A DNA stretch of 64,000 nucleotides from an uncultured Alphaproteobacteria bacterium (GCA_903909375.1 CAIVVM010000024.1:27888-91887), one strand, 5' to 3'; numbered from the stretch's first letter, positions 33,908 through 43,103 are shown. Program-made: numbers and translations. The notes: generated by a model from the letters alone, not told the origin.

Positions 33908-35323
33908 GTCGCCCGCCAGGCCCCCAGGCCCGTTCATCAGGATCCCCGTCGGCGTCTGCCGGCGGTGGGCGCGATCTGCGCTGATCCGGCGGCCCTGGCG
34001 CTGGGTAGGCAGTTTGGCGACGCCGCGGTCACCCGGACAGTGCGTGCGGTGCTGGCCGATGTTCGCGAACGCCTGCTGAGCGACGCCCCCCTGATCCCGA
34101 CTGTGGCCTCCCTGCTGGACGAGGTGGAGCGGCGGCTGGCCGACACCACCCGCGAGACGCTGTTCGGGGTGATCAACGCCACCGGCGTTGTCATCCACAC
34201 CAACCTCGGCCGCGCGCCGCTGGCGCCCGAGGCGGTGGCCGCCATGACGCTCGCCGCGGGATACGGCAATCTGGAGCTAGACCTGGAGGGCGGGCGGCGC
34301 GCCTCGCGACATGATCATCTGGAGGCGCTGATCGCCGGCGCAACCGGGGCTGCGACCGGCCTTGCGGTCAACAATTGCGCCGGCGCCGTGGTGCTGGCGC
34401 TCGCGGCGCTGGCCGCCGGTACACCCGTGATCGTGTCGCGGGGCGAGATGGTCGAGATCGGCGGCGGGTTCCGGGTGCCGGACATCGTGGCCCAGAGCGG
34501 CGCACGGCTGGTTGAGATCGGGACCACCAACCGCACCCATCTGCGCGACTACGAACAGGCGGTGGCCGACCACCCCGAGGCGCGGGTGATCCTGCGCACG
34601 CACCCCAGCAACTACCGGATCACCGGCTTCACCAGCGCGCCATCGCTGGAGGCGCTGGCCGCCTTCGCCCATGCGCGGGGCCTGTTGCTGGTGGAGGATC
34701 TGGGGGGCGGCGCCCTGATCGACCTGGCGCCTTACGGGATCGAGGGAGAGCCCCGGGTACAGGAGAGTGTGAGGGCCGGCGCGGATCTGGTGATCTTCAG
34801 CGGCGACAAGCTGATGGGCGGGCCTCAGGCCGGGATCATCGCCGGACGTCGCGAGCTGGTCGAGACCCTGGGCCGCCACCCGCTGGCGCGCGCGCTTCGG
34901 CTCGACAAGCTGTCATTGGCGGCGCTGGCGGCGACGCTGCGCCTCTATCGCGCACCGTCCGATCCCACGCTGCGGGTGCCGGTGTTGCGGATGCTGACCC
35001 AGCCGGGCGACGTGATCCGGGCGCGGGCCGAGGCGCTGGCGGCGATGGTGAGTGACATCGGCGACCTCCAGGGCGAGGTGATCGAAACCCGGAGCTACGC
35101 GGGTGGCGGGGCCATGCCGATGCATGCCCTGGCGGGCTACGCGCTCAGCGTTCAGACGCCTGCGATGGGCGCGGAGGCTCTGGCCCACCGTCTGCGCACC
35201 GGGCCGGCGCCGGTGGTCGGCCGGATCGAGCGGGACCGGGTGCTGCTGGATCTTCGCACGGTGAACGACGGCGAACTCGATGCGCTGTCGGCAGCTCTTC
35301 GCCGCGCCCTGGCGCCTGGCTGA
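33908..35323 (+). CDS. selA: L-seryl-tRNA(Sec) selenium transferase SelA
   Basis: This is a 471-residue PLP enzyme (E. coli SelA has 463) that converts Ser-tRNA(Sec) to Sec-tRNA(Sec) using selenophosphate. Landmarks are 'RRRLPAVGAICADP' at the start, 'VINATGVVIHTNLGRAPL' near 95, 'SRGEMVEIGGGFRVPDI' near 180 and 'VEIGTTNRTHLRDYE' near 205. The PLP-lysine segment 'FSGDKLMGGPQAGII' is near 300. The only good ribosome site (AGGAGG, 33895-33900) points to the codon at 33908, a GTC, seven bases on. This gives the family's usual 15 or so residues before LPAV. A GTG at 33965 would remove LPA, while ATGs at 33635 or 33764 add non-homologous residues. It is divergent from selB across about 140 bases. 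Confidence 0.92.
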   Translation, partial: VARQAPRPVHQDPRRRLPAVGAICADPAALALGRQFGDAAVTRTVRAVLADVRERLLSDAPLIPTVASLLDEVERRLADTTRETLFGVINATGVVIHTNLGRAPLAPEAVAAMTLAAGYGNLELDLEGGRRASRHDHLEALIAGATGAATGLAVNNCAGAVVLALAALAAGTPVIVSRGEMVEIGGGFRVPDIVAQSGARLVEIGTTNRTHLRDYEQAVADHPEARVILRTHPSNYRITGFTSAPSLEALAAFAHARGLLLVEDLGGGALIDLAPYGIEGEPRVQESVRAGADLVIFSGDKLMGGPQAGIIAGRRELVETLGRHPLARALRLDKLSLAALAATLRLYRAPSDPTLRVPVLRMLTQPGDVIRARAEALAAMVSDIGDLQGEVIETRSYAGGGAMPMHALAGYALSVQTPAMGAEALAHRLRTGPAPVVGRIERDRVLLDLRTVNDGELDALSAALRRALAPG

Positions 35324-35351
35324 CCGGCGCCTGCAATTCCGGGTTTGTTTT

Positions 35352-35366
35352 TGTTATGATATAACA
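35352..35366. promoter_or_regulatory. Zur-box-like palindrome upstream of TonB receptor
   Basis: TGTTATGATATAACA has arms TGTTAT/ATAACA and resembles alphaproteobacterial Zur operators (TGTTATA-N-TATAACA type). It covers a plausible -10 box (TATGAT, 35355-35360) and lies 37 bases before the receptor ATG. Zinc-dependent repression is likely but inferred. Confidence 0.55.
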
Positions 35367-35403
35367 TATACCTGTAACCGATCAGTCTGTTGCGGTGACC
35401 CCC

Positions 35404-37503
35404 ATGAATCTGAAGACCTGTCTGTTGTCGGCTGTCAGCATTTCCACGCTGGTGACCGCGCCTGCGTTCGCGGCCGAAAAGCCGCCCAATGAAGTTTCGG
35501 AAGTGGTCATTACGGGCGCCCCCTATGCGGTCTCGCTGGATTCCACCACCACCAGCGTCAACATCGTCAACCGCGCGCAACTGCAGGCGGCGCCTGCCGT
35601 GGGCCTCGGCGACACCTTGAACGGCATGCCCGGATTGCGCTCCACGTTCTACGGCCCGGGGGCCAGCCGCCCGATCATTCGTGGTCTGTCGGGACCCCGC
35701 GTTCAGGTGCTGCAGAACGGCGTAGGCCTGGTCGACGCCAGTTCGCTCTCGCCTGACCACGCCGTGGCTTCGGAGCCCAGCGAGGCGACCCGGATCGAGG
35801 TGCTTCGCGGCCCTGCGACCCTGGCCTATGGCGGCTCGGCCATCGGTGGCGTGGTCAATATCATCGATGATCGGGTGCCCTCGTCGGCGGCGAAGGACGG
35901 ACCCGAAGGCCACCTCTCGGCCTCCTACGGAACGGCCGATGACAGCTATGCCGCCTCGGCCAACCTCAAGGCGGGCAAGGGCCCCTGGGTGGTTGTGGTG
36001 GATGCGGTCAAGCGCAAGAGCCAGGACTACAAGGCGGGCGGTCGCGCCGTGTCGGATATCCTCGCGGATGCAACTGGCGAGACGCCGCTGCCCGGCGACA
36101 GGGTGCTGAACTCCGACGTCAGCCTGGAGGCCTATGGCGTCGGCGCCTCCTATGTCGGGTCCGATGGCTACATCGGTCTGTCGGTCAAGCGCACCGAGAC
36201 CCGGTACGGCGTGCCCTTTCCCCAGATCGTCTTCACGACCCCGCCGGAAGAAGGCCCGGTCTACATCGACCTGAAGCAGACCCGCGTGGATTTCCGGGGC
36301 GAGACGGGTGTCGACCTTGGCCTGTTTGATCAGGCGCGGTTCTCTGTCGGCTATGCCGACTACAAGCACGCCGAGGTGGAGTTCGCGAGCCGCGCGGTGG
36401 GCACCGTCTTCCGGTCGGAGGGCGCTGAAGGTCGCGTGGAGCTGGTGCAGCGCGAACGCGACGGATGGCAGGGCGCGGTCGGATTCCAGGGACTGGTGCG
36501 GGACCTTGAGGCGATCGGCGACGAGGCATTCATTCCGCCGGTGCAGATTGACGAACTCGGCGTGTTCACGCTCCAGCGCCTCGATCTCGAAAGCTGGGGC
36601 CTGGAGGGCGGCCTGCGGCTGGATCGCCGCAGGCTGGACGCTTCACTTGTCGGACGACCCACCAGCGCCGTGGGGCGAGCCAATGGCCTTAACTGGGGGA
36701 CCACCGACGCCAATCCGAGCTTCACCAATGTGTCGGCCTCCGGCGCGGTGTTCTGGCGGCCGTCCACGGACACCTTCCTCAGCCTCAGCGCGGCACGCAG
36801 CAGCCGGGCTCCCACCGAGTTCGAGCTCTTCGCCGACGGCCCGCACGCGGGCACCGGAGCCTATGAGGTCGGCGACCCGACGTTCCGGTCCGAGAAAGTC
36901 ACGTCACTTGAGCTGACGGCGCGGTGGGAAAACGACCGGGCCCGCGCCGAGGCCCACGTCTATCGGGCGCGCTACAACGGCTACATTGAACAGGCGCCCA
37001 CCGGGGATATGGTCGATGACGCCGGGGTCATTGACCCGGATGGCGAACTTCCGGTGTTCCTGTTCACCCAGTCCGACGCGACCTTCTACGGTGGCGAGAT
37101 CGAAGGATCCTACGCGATCTGGCAGGACGCCGGGCGTAGCCTGTCGCTTGAGGCGGCCTATGACTATGTCCATGGCAAGACCAACGGCGCGGCGATCGCC
37201 CGCATCCCGCCATGGTCCCTCACCGGTCGTCTGGTCTGGGCCAGCCCGCGTTACGATGGCCAGTTCGAGGTTCGCCGCGTGGGCGAGCAGGATCGCGTGA
37301 CCACCTTCGAACTGCCGACCCGGGGCTACACCGTTGTCAACGCCCGGATCAGCTACAAGCCCGTGGAGGACCGCGACCTGCGAGTATTCCTCGAAGGCCG
37401 GAACCTGACGGATAAGGTGGTGCGTGAGCACGCCTCATTCCTGAAAGATATCGCGCCGTCGCCCGGGCGTACCGTGCGGGTTGGCCTTGCCCTGAACTTC
37501 TGA
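35404..37503 (+). CDS. TonB-dependent outer-membrane receptor, ZnuD-like
   Basis: This 699-residue protein has a signal peptide (1 to about 23, ending APAFA), then a TonB-box-like 'EVSEVVITGAP' and a plug domain. The plug contains 'IIRGLSGPRVQVLQNGVGLVDAS' and 'SPDHAVASEPSEATRIEVLRGPATLAYGG' (in part). The C-terminal barrel ends 'PGRTVRVGLALNF' with terminal Phe. The SPDHAV segment in the plug is shared with the zinc receptor ZnuD. The barrel ends in the YTVVNARISYKP and GRNLTDKVVREHASFLKD motifs. Together with the Zur-like palindrome upstream and a zinc dipeptidase downstream, zinc uptake is the best guess. The ATG at 35404 is preferred to a GTG nine bases earlier. Confidence 0.87.
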   Translation: MNLKTCLLSAVSISTLVTAPAFAAEKPPNEVSEVVITGAPYAVSLDSTTTSVNIVNRAQLQAAPAVGLGDTLNGMPGLRSTFYGPGASRPIIRGLSGPRVQVLQNGVGLVDASSLSPDHAVASEPSEATRIEVLRGPATLAYGGSAIGGVVNIIDDRVPSSAAKDGPEGHLSASYGTADDSYAASANLKAGKGPWVVVVDAVKRKSQDYKAGGRAVSDILADATGETPLPGDRVLNSDVSLEAYGVGASYVGSDGYIGLSVKRTETRYGVPFPQIVFTTPPEEGPVYIDLKQTRVDFRGETGVDLGLFDQARFSVGYADYKHAEVEFASRAVGTVFRSEGAEGRVELVQRERDGWQGAVGFQGLVRDLEAIGDEAFIPPVQIDELGVFTLQRLDLESWGLEGGLRLDRRRLDASLVGRPTSAVGRANGLNWGTTDANPSFTNVSASGAVFWRPSTDTFLSLSAARSSRAPTEFELFADGPHAGTGAYEVGDPTFRSEKVTSLELTARWENDRARAEAHVYRARYNGYIEQAPTGDMVDDAGVIDPDGELPVFLFTQSDATFYGGEIEGSYAIWQDAGRSLSLEAAYDYVHGKTNGAAIARIPPWSLTGRLVWASPRYDGQFEVRRVGEQDRVTTFELPTRGYTVVNARISYKPVEDRDLRVFLEGRNLTDKVVREHASFLKDIAPSPGRTVRVGLALNF

Positions 37504-37622
37504 CCGCCTGCGCGGCAGGCATCTGCAAAGATCAAGCGGCCAATGGCCTGTGACGCCTTGATCTCGGCGGCGACGGGTGATCTGCATCGGACTCCGGAGA
37601 TTGCCGGATAGTATCGGGGATC

Positions 37623-38861
37623 ATGATGCGGTTGCGACCAGTGGTGGGCCTGTTGGCCGGGCTTGTGGTGATGTCGTCGTCTGCGGCGATGGCCCAGGGC
37701 GTTTCGGCGTCGGATGCGAAGCTGCATGCACGGCTCCTGACCCTCGACACCCATCTGGACACGCCCGCCAATCTGGAACGCGGCGGCTTCGACATCATGC
37801 GCGCCCATCCCGAGCAGGGCCCGTTCTCCCAGGTCGACGTGCCGCGTATGCGGGCGGGCGGGCTGGACGGCGGCTTCTGGGTGATCTTCACGCCACAGGG
37901 GCCGTTGACCGCAGCCGGTTACGCCGCATCGCGCGATGCCGCTATCGGCCGGGCGGTGAAGATTCGCGAAATGGTGGCGGCGAACCCGCAGACTTTCGTC
38001 CTGGCCACCAAGGCCGATGAGGCCGCGCCCATCGCGGCCGCCGGAAAGATCATCGTCTACCAGAGCATCGAGAACAGCTATCCGTTGGGCGAGGACATCG
38101 GCCTGCTGAAGACCTTCTATGGGCTGGGCGTGCGCATGGCGAGCCCGGTCCACACGCTCAACAACCAGTTCGGCGACAGCGCCACCGATCCGGTCAAGCG
38201 TTGGAATGGCCTGAGCCCGCTCGGTCAGGCCTGGCTTGCGGAGGCCAATCGCCTGGGCATCATCGTCGATGGTTCGCACGCCTCGGACGACGTGATCGAC
38301 CAGCTTGTCGCCCAGTCCAAAACGCCGATCATCCTGTCCCACCACGGCGCCAAGGCGGTATTCGCCCACCCGCGCAATCTGGACGACGAGCGCCTGAAGA
38401 AGGTGGCGGCTTCCGGCGGCGTGATCCAGATCAACTCGCTCTACGTAGCCCCCACCACCACGACGCCGGAGTTCCGGACAAAGCAGGGCGCCTTGCGGGC
38501 CCGGCTGGCCAAGTGGTCCCAGTTGACCCCGGCGGAGCGGACGGCGCTGTCGAAGGAGATCGCAGATCTCGACACGGCCTATCCAAACTGGCGCGCCTCG
38601 TTCGAAGACGTGATGGCGAACCTGCTGCATGTGCTGAAGCTGGTCGGGCCGGATCACGTCGGGCTGGGCGCGGACTGGGACGGCGGCGGCGGGGTCAAGG
38701 GCATGGAAAGCGTGGCCGACCTGCCCAAGATCACCGCGCGGCTGCGCGCCGCCGGCTATTCCGAAGCCGACCTGCAGAAGATCTGGAGCGGCAACTTGCT
38801 CCGCCTCCTGACCCAGGCCGACGCCTATCGCGAAAGTCTGGCTACGGCGCAGGGCAAGTAG
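37623..38861 (+). CDS. exported membrane dipeptidase (peptidase M19)
   Basis: This 412-residue enzyme has a signal peptide (1-25, ending AAMAQ). M19 zinc-site landmarks are His44 and Asp46 in DTHLDTP, the bridging Glu in 'VYQSIENSYPLG', a His in 'GSHASDDVID', 'ILSHHGAKAVFAHPRNLDD' and the Asp in 'GLGADWDGGG'. The family uses two zinc ions to split dipeptides, including some with D-residues and cysteinyl conjugates. It probably acts in the periplasm. It lies 119 bases after the ZnuD-like receptor on the same strand, so the two may share regulation. Confidence 0.9.
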   Translation: MMRLRPVVGLLAGLVVMSSSAAMAQGVSASDAKLHARLLTLDTHLDTPANLERGGFDIMRAHPEQGPFSQVDVPRMRAGGLDGGFWVIFTPQGPLTAAGYAASRDAAIGRAVKIREMVAANPQTFVLATKADEAAPIAAAGKIIVYQSIENSYPLGEDIGLLKTFYGLGVRMASPVHTLNNQFGDSATDPVKRWNGLSPLGQAWLAEANRLGIIVDGSHASDDVIDQLVAQSKTPIILSHHGAKAVFAHPRNLDDERLKKVAASGGVIQINSLYVAPTTTTPEFRTKQGALRARLAKWSQLTPAERTALSKEIADLDTAYPNWRASFEDVMANLLHVLKLVGPDHVGLGADWDGGGGVKGMESVADLPKITARLRAAGYSEADLQKIWSGNLLRLLTQADAYRESLATAQGK

Positions 38862-38876
38862 CGGTGGGCGTCGCCG

Positions 38877-40568
38877 TCAGTCGGCCGCGACGCCCAGGTC
38901 CTTGAGCGCCGCTTCCCGCAGATCTCGTTTCAGAATCTTGCCGGACGCGGTGCGGGGCAGGGGCTGGTCGGCGAGCAGGATGTAGCGCGGGACCTCGAAC
39001 CGGGCCAGATGCGCCTGCAGGAAGGTGCGCAGTGCTTCGGGATCCAGACCAGGCGCGCCGTGGACCGTGGCCCCGACCTCCTCACCCAGCCTTTCGTCCG
39101 GCACGGCGTAGACGGCGGCTTCGTGGACGTCCGGGTGCAGCAGCAGGGCCGCCTCGACCTGGCCGCAGCCGATGTTCTCGCCGCCCCGGATGATCAGGTC
39201 CTTGATACGGTCGACGATGAACAGGAAGCCCTCGTCATCCAGATAGGCCACATCGCCGGTCCGGAACCAGCCATCCTCGAACAGGTTGGCGTTGACGTCG
39301 GGCCGGTTCCAGTAGCCGAAGAAGACCGAGGTGCCGCGCACAAGCAGCTCGCCGCGTTCGCCGGCCGGGAGGCTGTTTCCCTGCTCATCGACGATCTTGA
39401 GATCCAGCACTGCCGAGCAGCGCCCGGAACTGGCCGGACGCTCCAGGTAGTCCAGCCCGCCGATCCCCGTACCGATGGCGTTTGTCTCGGTCATGCCCCA
39501 GCCGGTATTCGGCAAGGCCTTGCCGAACGCGCCCTCGATCTGCTTGACCTGTTCCGGCGCGCGCGGCGCGCCGCCGCCGCCCACGGTAAGCAGGCTGCTG
39601 AGATCACGCGACGTAATCCTTGCCGCCCGCACCAGATCGCCAGTCATGGCGGCGGGCGCGGTGAAGGACGAGATCTTCTCGACCTCGATCAACTCTGCCG
39701 CCCGTTCCGGATCCCAACGGTACATGCAGACAAGTTTCCGCTGCGCGCGATAGGCCTGCAGGAAGATCGCGTTGGCGCCGGTGACGTGGAACAGGGGCAC
39801 GGCCAGCAGACCGGCGGGCTGAACGACCGGCGGCTCCGGTGCGATCCCGGCCAGCTCTGCGCCAACCACCAGTTCCAGCTCCCATGAGAACAGCGCCGAC
39901 ATGACATTGCGATGGGTCGAGATCACGCCCTTAGGGTGGCCGGTGGAGCCCGAGGTGTAGAAGATCATGGCGTCGTCGTCAGGCGCGATGCTGGCGGGTG
40001 GCATGTCGACGTCGCCGGCCGCCGAGAGCAGGGTGTTCAGATCCGCGGACCCGACCGACTCCGTGGCCCGCACCGCGATCACCTTCACGTCGACGGGCGT
40101 CGCGACCTGTGCCAGGCGATCCAGCCGCTCCTGATCCGCGAACAGTACCTTGGCGCCGCTGTCGCTGAGGCCGTAGGCCATCTCGTCAGGCTGCCAGAGC
40201 GCGTTCATGGCCACCGCAATGGCGCCGATGGAGGTCACCGCCATGAAGGCCAGGATCCACTCCGGATAGTTGCGCATGGAAATGGCCACCCGGTCGCCGG
40301 GCTGGACGCCATAGTCCCTGACCAGCAGGCCGCCGATGCGACCGGCCCTGGCCCAGGCCTCGGCGAAGGTCAGCCGGTCGGTCTCGTAGACGATGAAGGT
40401 CTTGTCGCTGACCGCATCGGCAAAGAGTTCGCGCAGCGAGGCCGGCGCGTTCTTGAACACCCGCAGCGACCGGCCCCGGATCGTCATCTGCTCGAGTTCG
40501 TAAAACTGCCCTGGCGCGGTCAGGGCGGCGATCGCCTCGGCGCGGGTGGCGTAATTGGGCGTAGGCAT
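38877..40568 (-). CDS. AMP-forming acyl-CoA synthetase/ligase
   Basis: This 563-residue member of the adenylate-forming family has the P-loop-like 'MIFYTSGSTGHPKGVISTHRN' near residue 190 and 'NTGWGMTETNAIGTGIG' near 345. It also has 'GWFRTGDVAYLDDEGFLFIVDRIKDLIIRGGENI' near 430-460 and the C-terminal catalytic lysine in 'PRTASGKILKRDLR'. It activates a carboxylic acid to its CoA thioester. The start MPTPNYATR at 40568 is chosen because upstream residues are low-complexity. It is the last gene of an operon with two acyl-CoA dehydrogenases, so it probably feeds their substrate, perhaps a steroid- or terpenoid-type acid. Confidence 0.9.
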   Translation of the reverse strand: MPTPNYATRAEAIAALTAPGQFYELEQMTIRGRSLRVFKNAPASLRELFADAVSDKTFIVYETDRLTFAEAWARAGRIGGLLVRDYGVQPGDRVAISMRNYPEWILAFMAVTSIGAIAVAMNALWQPDEMAYGLSDSGAKVLFADQERLDRLAQVATPVDVKVIAVRATESVGSADLNTLLSAAGDVDMPPASIAPDDDAMIFYTSGSTGHPKGVISTHRNVMSALFSWELELVVGAELAGIAPEPPVVQPAGLLAVPLFHVTGANAIFLQAYRAQRKLVCMYRWDPERAAELIEVEKISSFTAPAAMTGDLVRAARITSRDLSSLLTVGGGGAPRAPEQVKQIEGAFGKALPNTGWGMTETNAIGTGIGGLDYLERPASSGRCSAVLDLKIVDEQGNSLPAGERGELLVRGTSVFFGYWNRPDVNANLFEDGWFRTGDVAYLDDEGFLFIVDRIKDLIIRGGENIGCGQVEAALLLHPDVHEAAVYAVPDERLGEEVGATVHGAPGLDPEALRTFLQAHLARFEVPRYILLADQPLPRTASGKILKRDLREAALKDLGVAAD

Positions 40569-40618
40569 ATCAGCCAAGGGTCTGGCTCCAGGTTTCCGGA
40601 TGGGCGTGGGATCGGGGG

Positions 40619-41743
40619 CTAGAGCAGCAGGTCCGCCAGCTTCGCCTTGTGCCACGCCGCGTCGCCGTATTGCGAGGCATGCCAGATGGCGCGGCGACGA
40701 TAGAGCTGGGCGTCGCAGTCATAGGTGAAGCCGAAACCGCCGTGGAACTGGATGGCCCGGTCCGCTGCGAACGAGAGGGTAGTGTCGGCCTGGGCCTTGG
40801 CCATGCGGGTGGCGATTTCACCCACGCCCTGTTCGCCGAAGCAATGGGCGGCGCTGTAGACGTGGCTGCGGGTCTGCTCGTAGCTGACGTAGGCGTCGAC
40901 GATCGGGTGCTTCAGCGCCTGGTAGGCGCCGATCAACTGGCCGAACTGCACCCGGGTTTTCAGGTAGTCGAGCGTGTAGTCGATCACCGACTGGGTCCCG
41001 CCGCACATCTCGGCCGCCGCCAGCAGGTTGGCGGTCAGATGGATATGGTGAAGCGCGGCCCCGGCGCGGTCCTGGTCCAGAAGGTTGGCCGCCGGAACCT
41101 CGACGCCGTCCAGGGACAGGCTGCAGGCCCGCTTGGTCTCGTCGATGATCACTTCGCGGCGCAGCGCATCGGGGCCCAGCGCGGCGCGATCAATCAGCAC
41201 CAGCGCCGGACGACCTTCCAGCATGACCGAGGCGATGATGGTGGATGCAGACGCCGCATCGCTGACAAGCCGCTTCTCGCCCGAGAGTCTCAGGGCCCCC
41301 GATCCGGTCGCCGTCGCGGTGCAGGTGATGTTCGCGAGGTCCCAGTCGCCGTTCGCCTCGCAGAGGGCCAGGGTGGTGATCGATCCTTCGGCCAGGCGCG
41401 GCAGCAGCGTCCGCTTCTGATCCTCCGTGCCGCCGGCCAGGATCGCCTGGGCGGCCAGGGTTGTGGAATAGAACGGCCCGGCCAGCATGTAGCGGCCCAT
41501 CTGCTCCATGACCGGAACCACCTCGGCCAGTTGCAGCCCCGCGCCGCCGTAGGCCTCCGGGATCGCGATGCCCAGCCAGCCCAGTTCGACGATCTCGCGC
41601 CAGACATCGGGATCGTGTCCGATCCCGTCCTCGATCAACTGCCGCACGCGGGCCATCGGCGACCGCTTCGCGCAGAACGAGGTCGCCACCTCCAGCAGGC
41701 TGCCCTGATCCTCGCTGAATCCCAGCCGTCCCAGTTCCTGCAT
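40619..41743 (-). CDS. acyl-CoA dehydrogenase, short/beta-type subunit
   Basis: This 374-residue protein has ACAD landmarks: 'IAIPEAYGGAGLQLAEVVPVMEQMG' near 60, 'LALCEANGDWDLANI' near 125 and 'AIQFHGGFGFTYDCDAQLYRRRAIW' near 345. The FAD-binding middle domain is less conserved than in its neighbour. It lies 34 bases downstream of another ACAD gene. In sterol-degrading bacteria, unequal neighbouring ACADs form alpha2-beta2 enzymes in which only one subunit has the catalytic base. Such a complex is likely here. The ATG at 41743 gives a normal N-terminus. Confidence 0.85.
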   Translation of the reverse strand: MQELGRLGFSEDQGSLLEVATSFCAKRSPMARVRQLIEDGIGHDPDVWREIVELGWLGIAIPEAYGGAGLQLAEVVPVMEQMGRYMLAGPFYSTTLAAQAILAGGTEDQKRTLLPRLAEGSITTLALCEANGDWDLANITCTATATGSGALRLSGEKRLVSDAASASTIIASVMLEGRPALVLIDRAALGPDALRREVIIDETKRACSLSLDGVEVPAANLLDQDRAGAALHHIHLTANLLAAAEMCGGTQSVIDYTLDYLKTRVQFGQLIGAYQALKHPIVDAYVSYEQTRSHVYSAAHCFGEQGVGEIATRMAKAQADTTLSFAADRAIQFHGGFGFTYDCDAQLYRRRAIWHASQYGDAAWHKAKLADLLL

Positions 41744-41777
41744 CAGCCGCGTCCCATGGTGCTCGTGGCCATCCTGT

Positions 41778-42986
41778 TCAGCTCTTCGGCAGGCCGAGCA
41801 CATGCTCGCCGATGATATTGCGCTGGATCTGCGAGGTGCCGCCGCCGATCGTGCCCGAGAAGGCGTTCAGGTAGGACCGGGTCCACCAGCCGCCGTCGAC
41901 GGCATTGGGGTCGCCCACATAGTAGGCCCCGTGGGCGCCGTTCAGGCTGATGGCGAACTCATTGATCCGGCGCGAGAATTCCGAGTGCATCAGCTTGCCG
42001 CTCAGCGCCACGCCAGTGGGCCGGTCGGTGTTGAGCGGGCTGAAGCCCGAGCGCTGCGAGCACAGGGCGTTGCTCTGGATGTCGATCATGAAGTCCACCA
42101 TCCGGGCGCGGAGCGCCGGATCCTCAAGGGCGGGCTTGCCGCCCCGGGTCATCTTGCGCGCCATCTCCAGCACGTCCCAGGCGTTTGACCCCACCGCCAC
42201 ATAGCCGCCGGCCTGGCCGCCACGCGCGCCGCGTTCGTACTCCAGGGTCCGCATGGCCACCTTCCAGCCGCCGCCCTCGACACCGACGATTTCGTCCGCC
42301 GGGATCCGCGCCTCACGGAAGAAGGTCTGGGTGAAGCCATGTTCGCCGGTCAGCTTCTTGATCGGCCGGGTCTCGACGCCGTCGATCTTCATCGGCGCCA
42401 GGAAGAAGGTCAGCCCGTCGTACTTGCGATCACCCGGGGGCTGGGTCCGCGCCAGCAGGATCATGTAGCGGGCGTACTTGCCCAGCGTCGTCCAGATTTT
42501 CGAACCCGTCACGACGTAGCTGTCGTCATCCCGTACCGCGCGGGTCTGGGCGTTGCCCAGGTCCGAGCCATTCTCCGGCTCCGAGAAACCCTGGCACCAG
42601 ATGTCCTCCGCCGACAGGATCCCCTTGAGATACTTCGCACGCTGCGCCGGCGAACCCATGTCAAGCAGGAGTGGCCCGGTCCAGTTGAGGCCGATGGCGT
42701 TCAGGAAGATCGGTCCGCCGTGGCGGCGCATGGCCCGGGTGGCCTCCGCCTGAAACGCCTGCGGCAGGCCGCCGCCGCCATATTCCTTCGGCCAGGCCGC
42801 ACCAAGATAGCCGGCCTCATAGACCTTGTTCTGCCAGTCGCGCAGGAAGTGGAACTGCTGATCCGTGCCCACTTCCATGAAGGTCAGCGGCAGCATGAAC
42901 CCGGGATCGCGGTTCACATTTTCCCTGAACCAGGCGTCGGCGGCCTCGGCGAAGGCTTGCAGGTCTTTCGGATCGACGTCGGTCAA
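41778..42986 (-). CDS. acyl-CoA dehydrogenase, long/alpha-type subunit
   Basis: From a TTG at 42986 this is a 402-residue ACAD. 'YLGAAWPKEYGGGGLPQAFQAE' lies near 60, 'CQGFSEPENGSDLGNAQTRAV' near 130 and 'YVVTGSKIWTTLGKYARYMILLART' near 155. It ends 'SGTIGGGTSQIQRNIIGEHVLGLPKS', the common C-terminal motif. The TTG is preceded by GGGAGGA six bases upstream, while other in-frame starts further up lack a ribosome site. It is the first gene of the ACAD-ACAD-ligase operon, 117 bases downstream of the kinase gene. Its function is alpha-beta desaturation of an acyl-CoA with FAD. Confidence 0.88.
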   Translation of the reverse strand: MTDVDPKDLQAFAEAADAWFRENVNRDPGFMLPLTFMEVGTDQQFHFLRDWQNKVYEAGYLGAAWPKEYGGGGLPQAFQAEATRAMRRHGGPIFLNAIGLNWTGPLLLDMGSPAQRAKYLKGILSAEDIWCQGFSEPENGSDLGNAQTRAVRDDDSYVVTGSKIWTTLGKYARYMILLARTQPPGDRKYDGLTFFLAPMKIDGVETRPIKKLTGEHGFTQTFFREARIPADEIVGVEGGGWKVAMRTLEYERGARGGQAGGYVAVGSNAWDVLEMARKMTRGGKPALEDPALRARMVDFMIDIQSNALCSQRSGFSPLNTDRPTGVALSGKLMHSEFSRRINEFAISLNGAHGAYYVGDPNAVDGGWWTRSYLNAFSGTIGGGTSQIQRNIIGEHVLGLPKS

Positions 42987-43103
42987 TGTGGATCCTCCCA
43001 AGGCGACTTTCCTCCTGTCAGACGGAGGCTTCGTCAAGCGTACTGCATCGTCAATGCGATTGTTCCCGTGACGGAAGGCTAGGTGGTAGTCGCCCTGGAG
43101 ACC

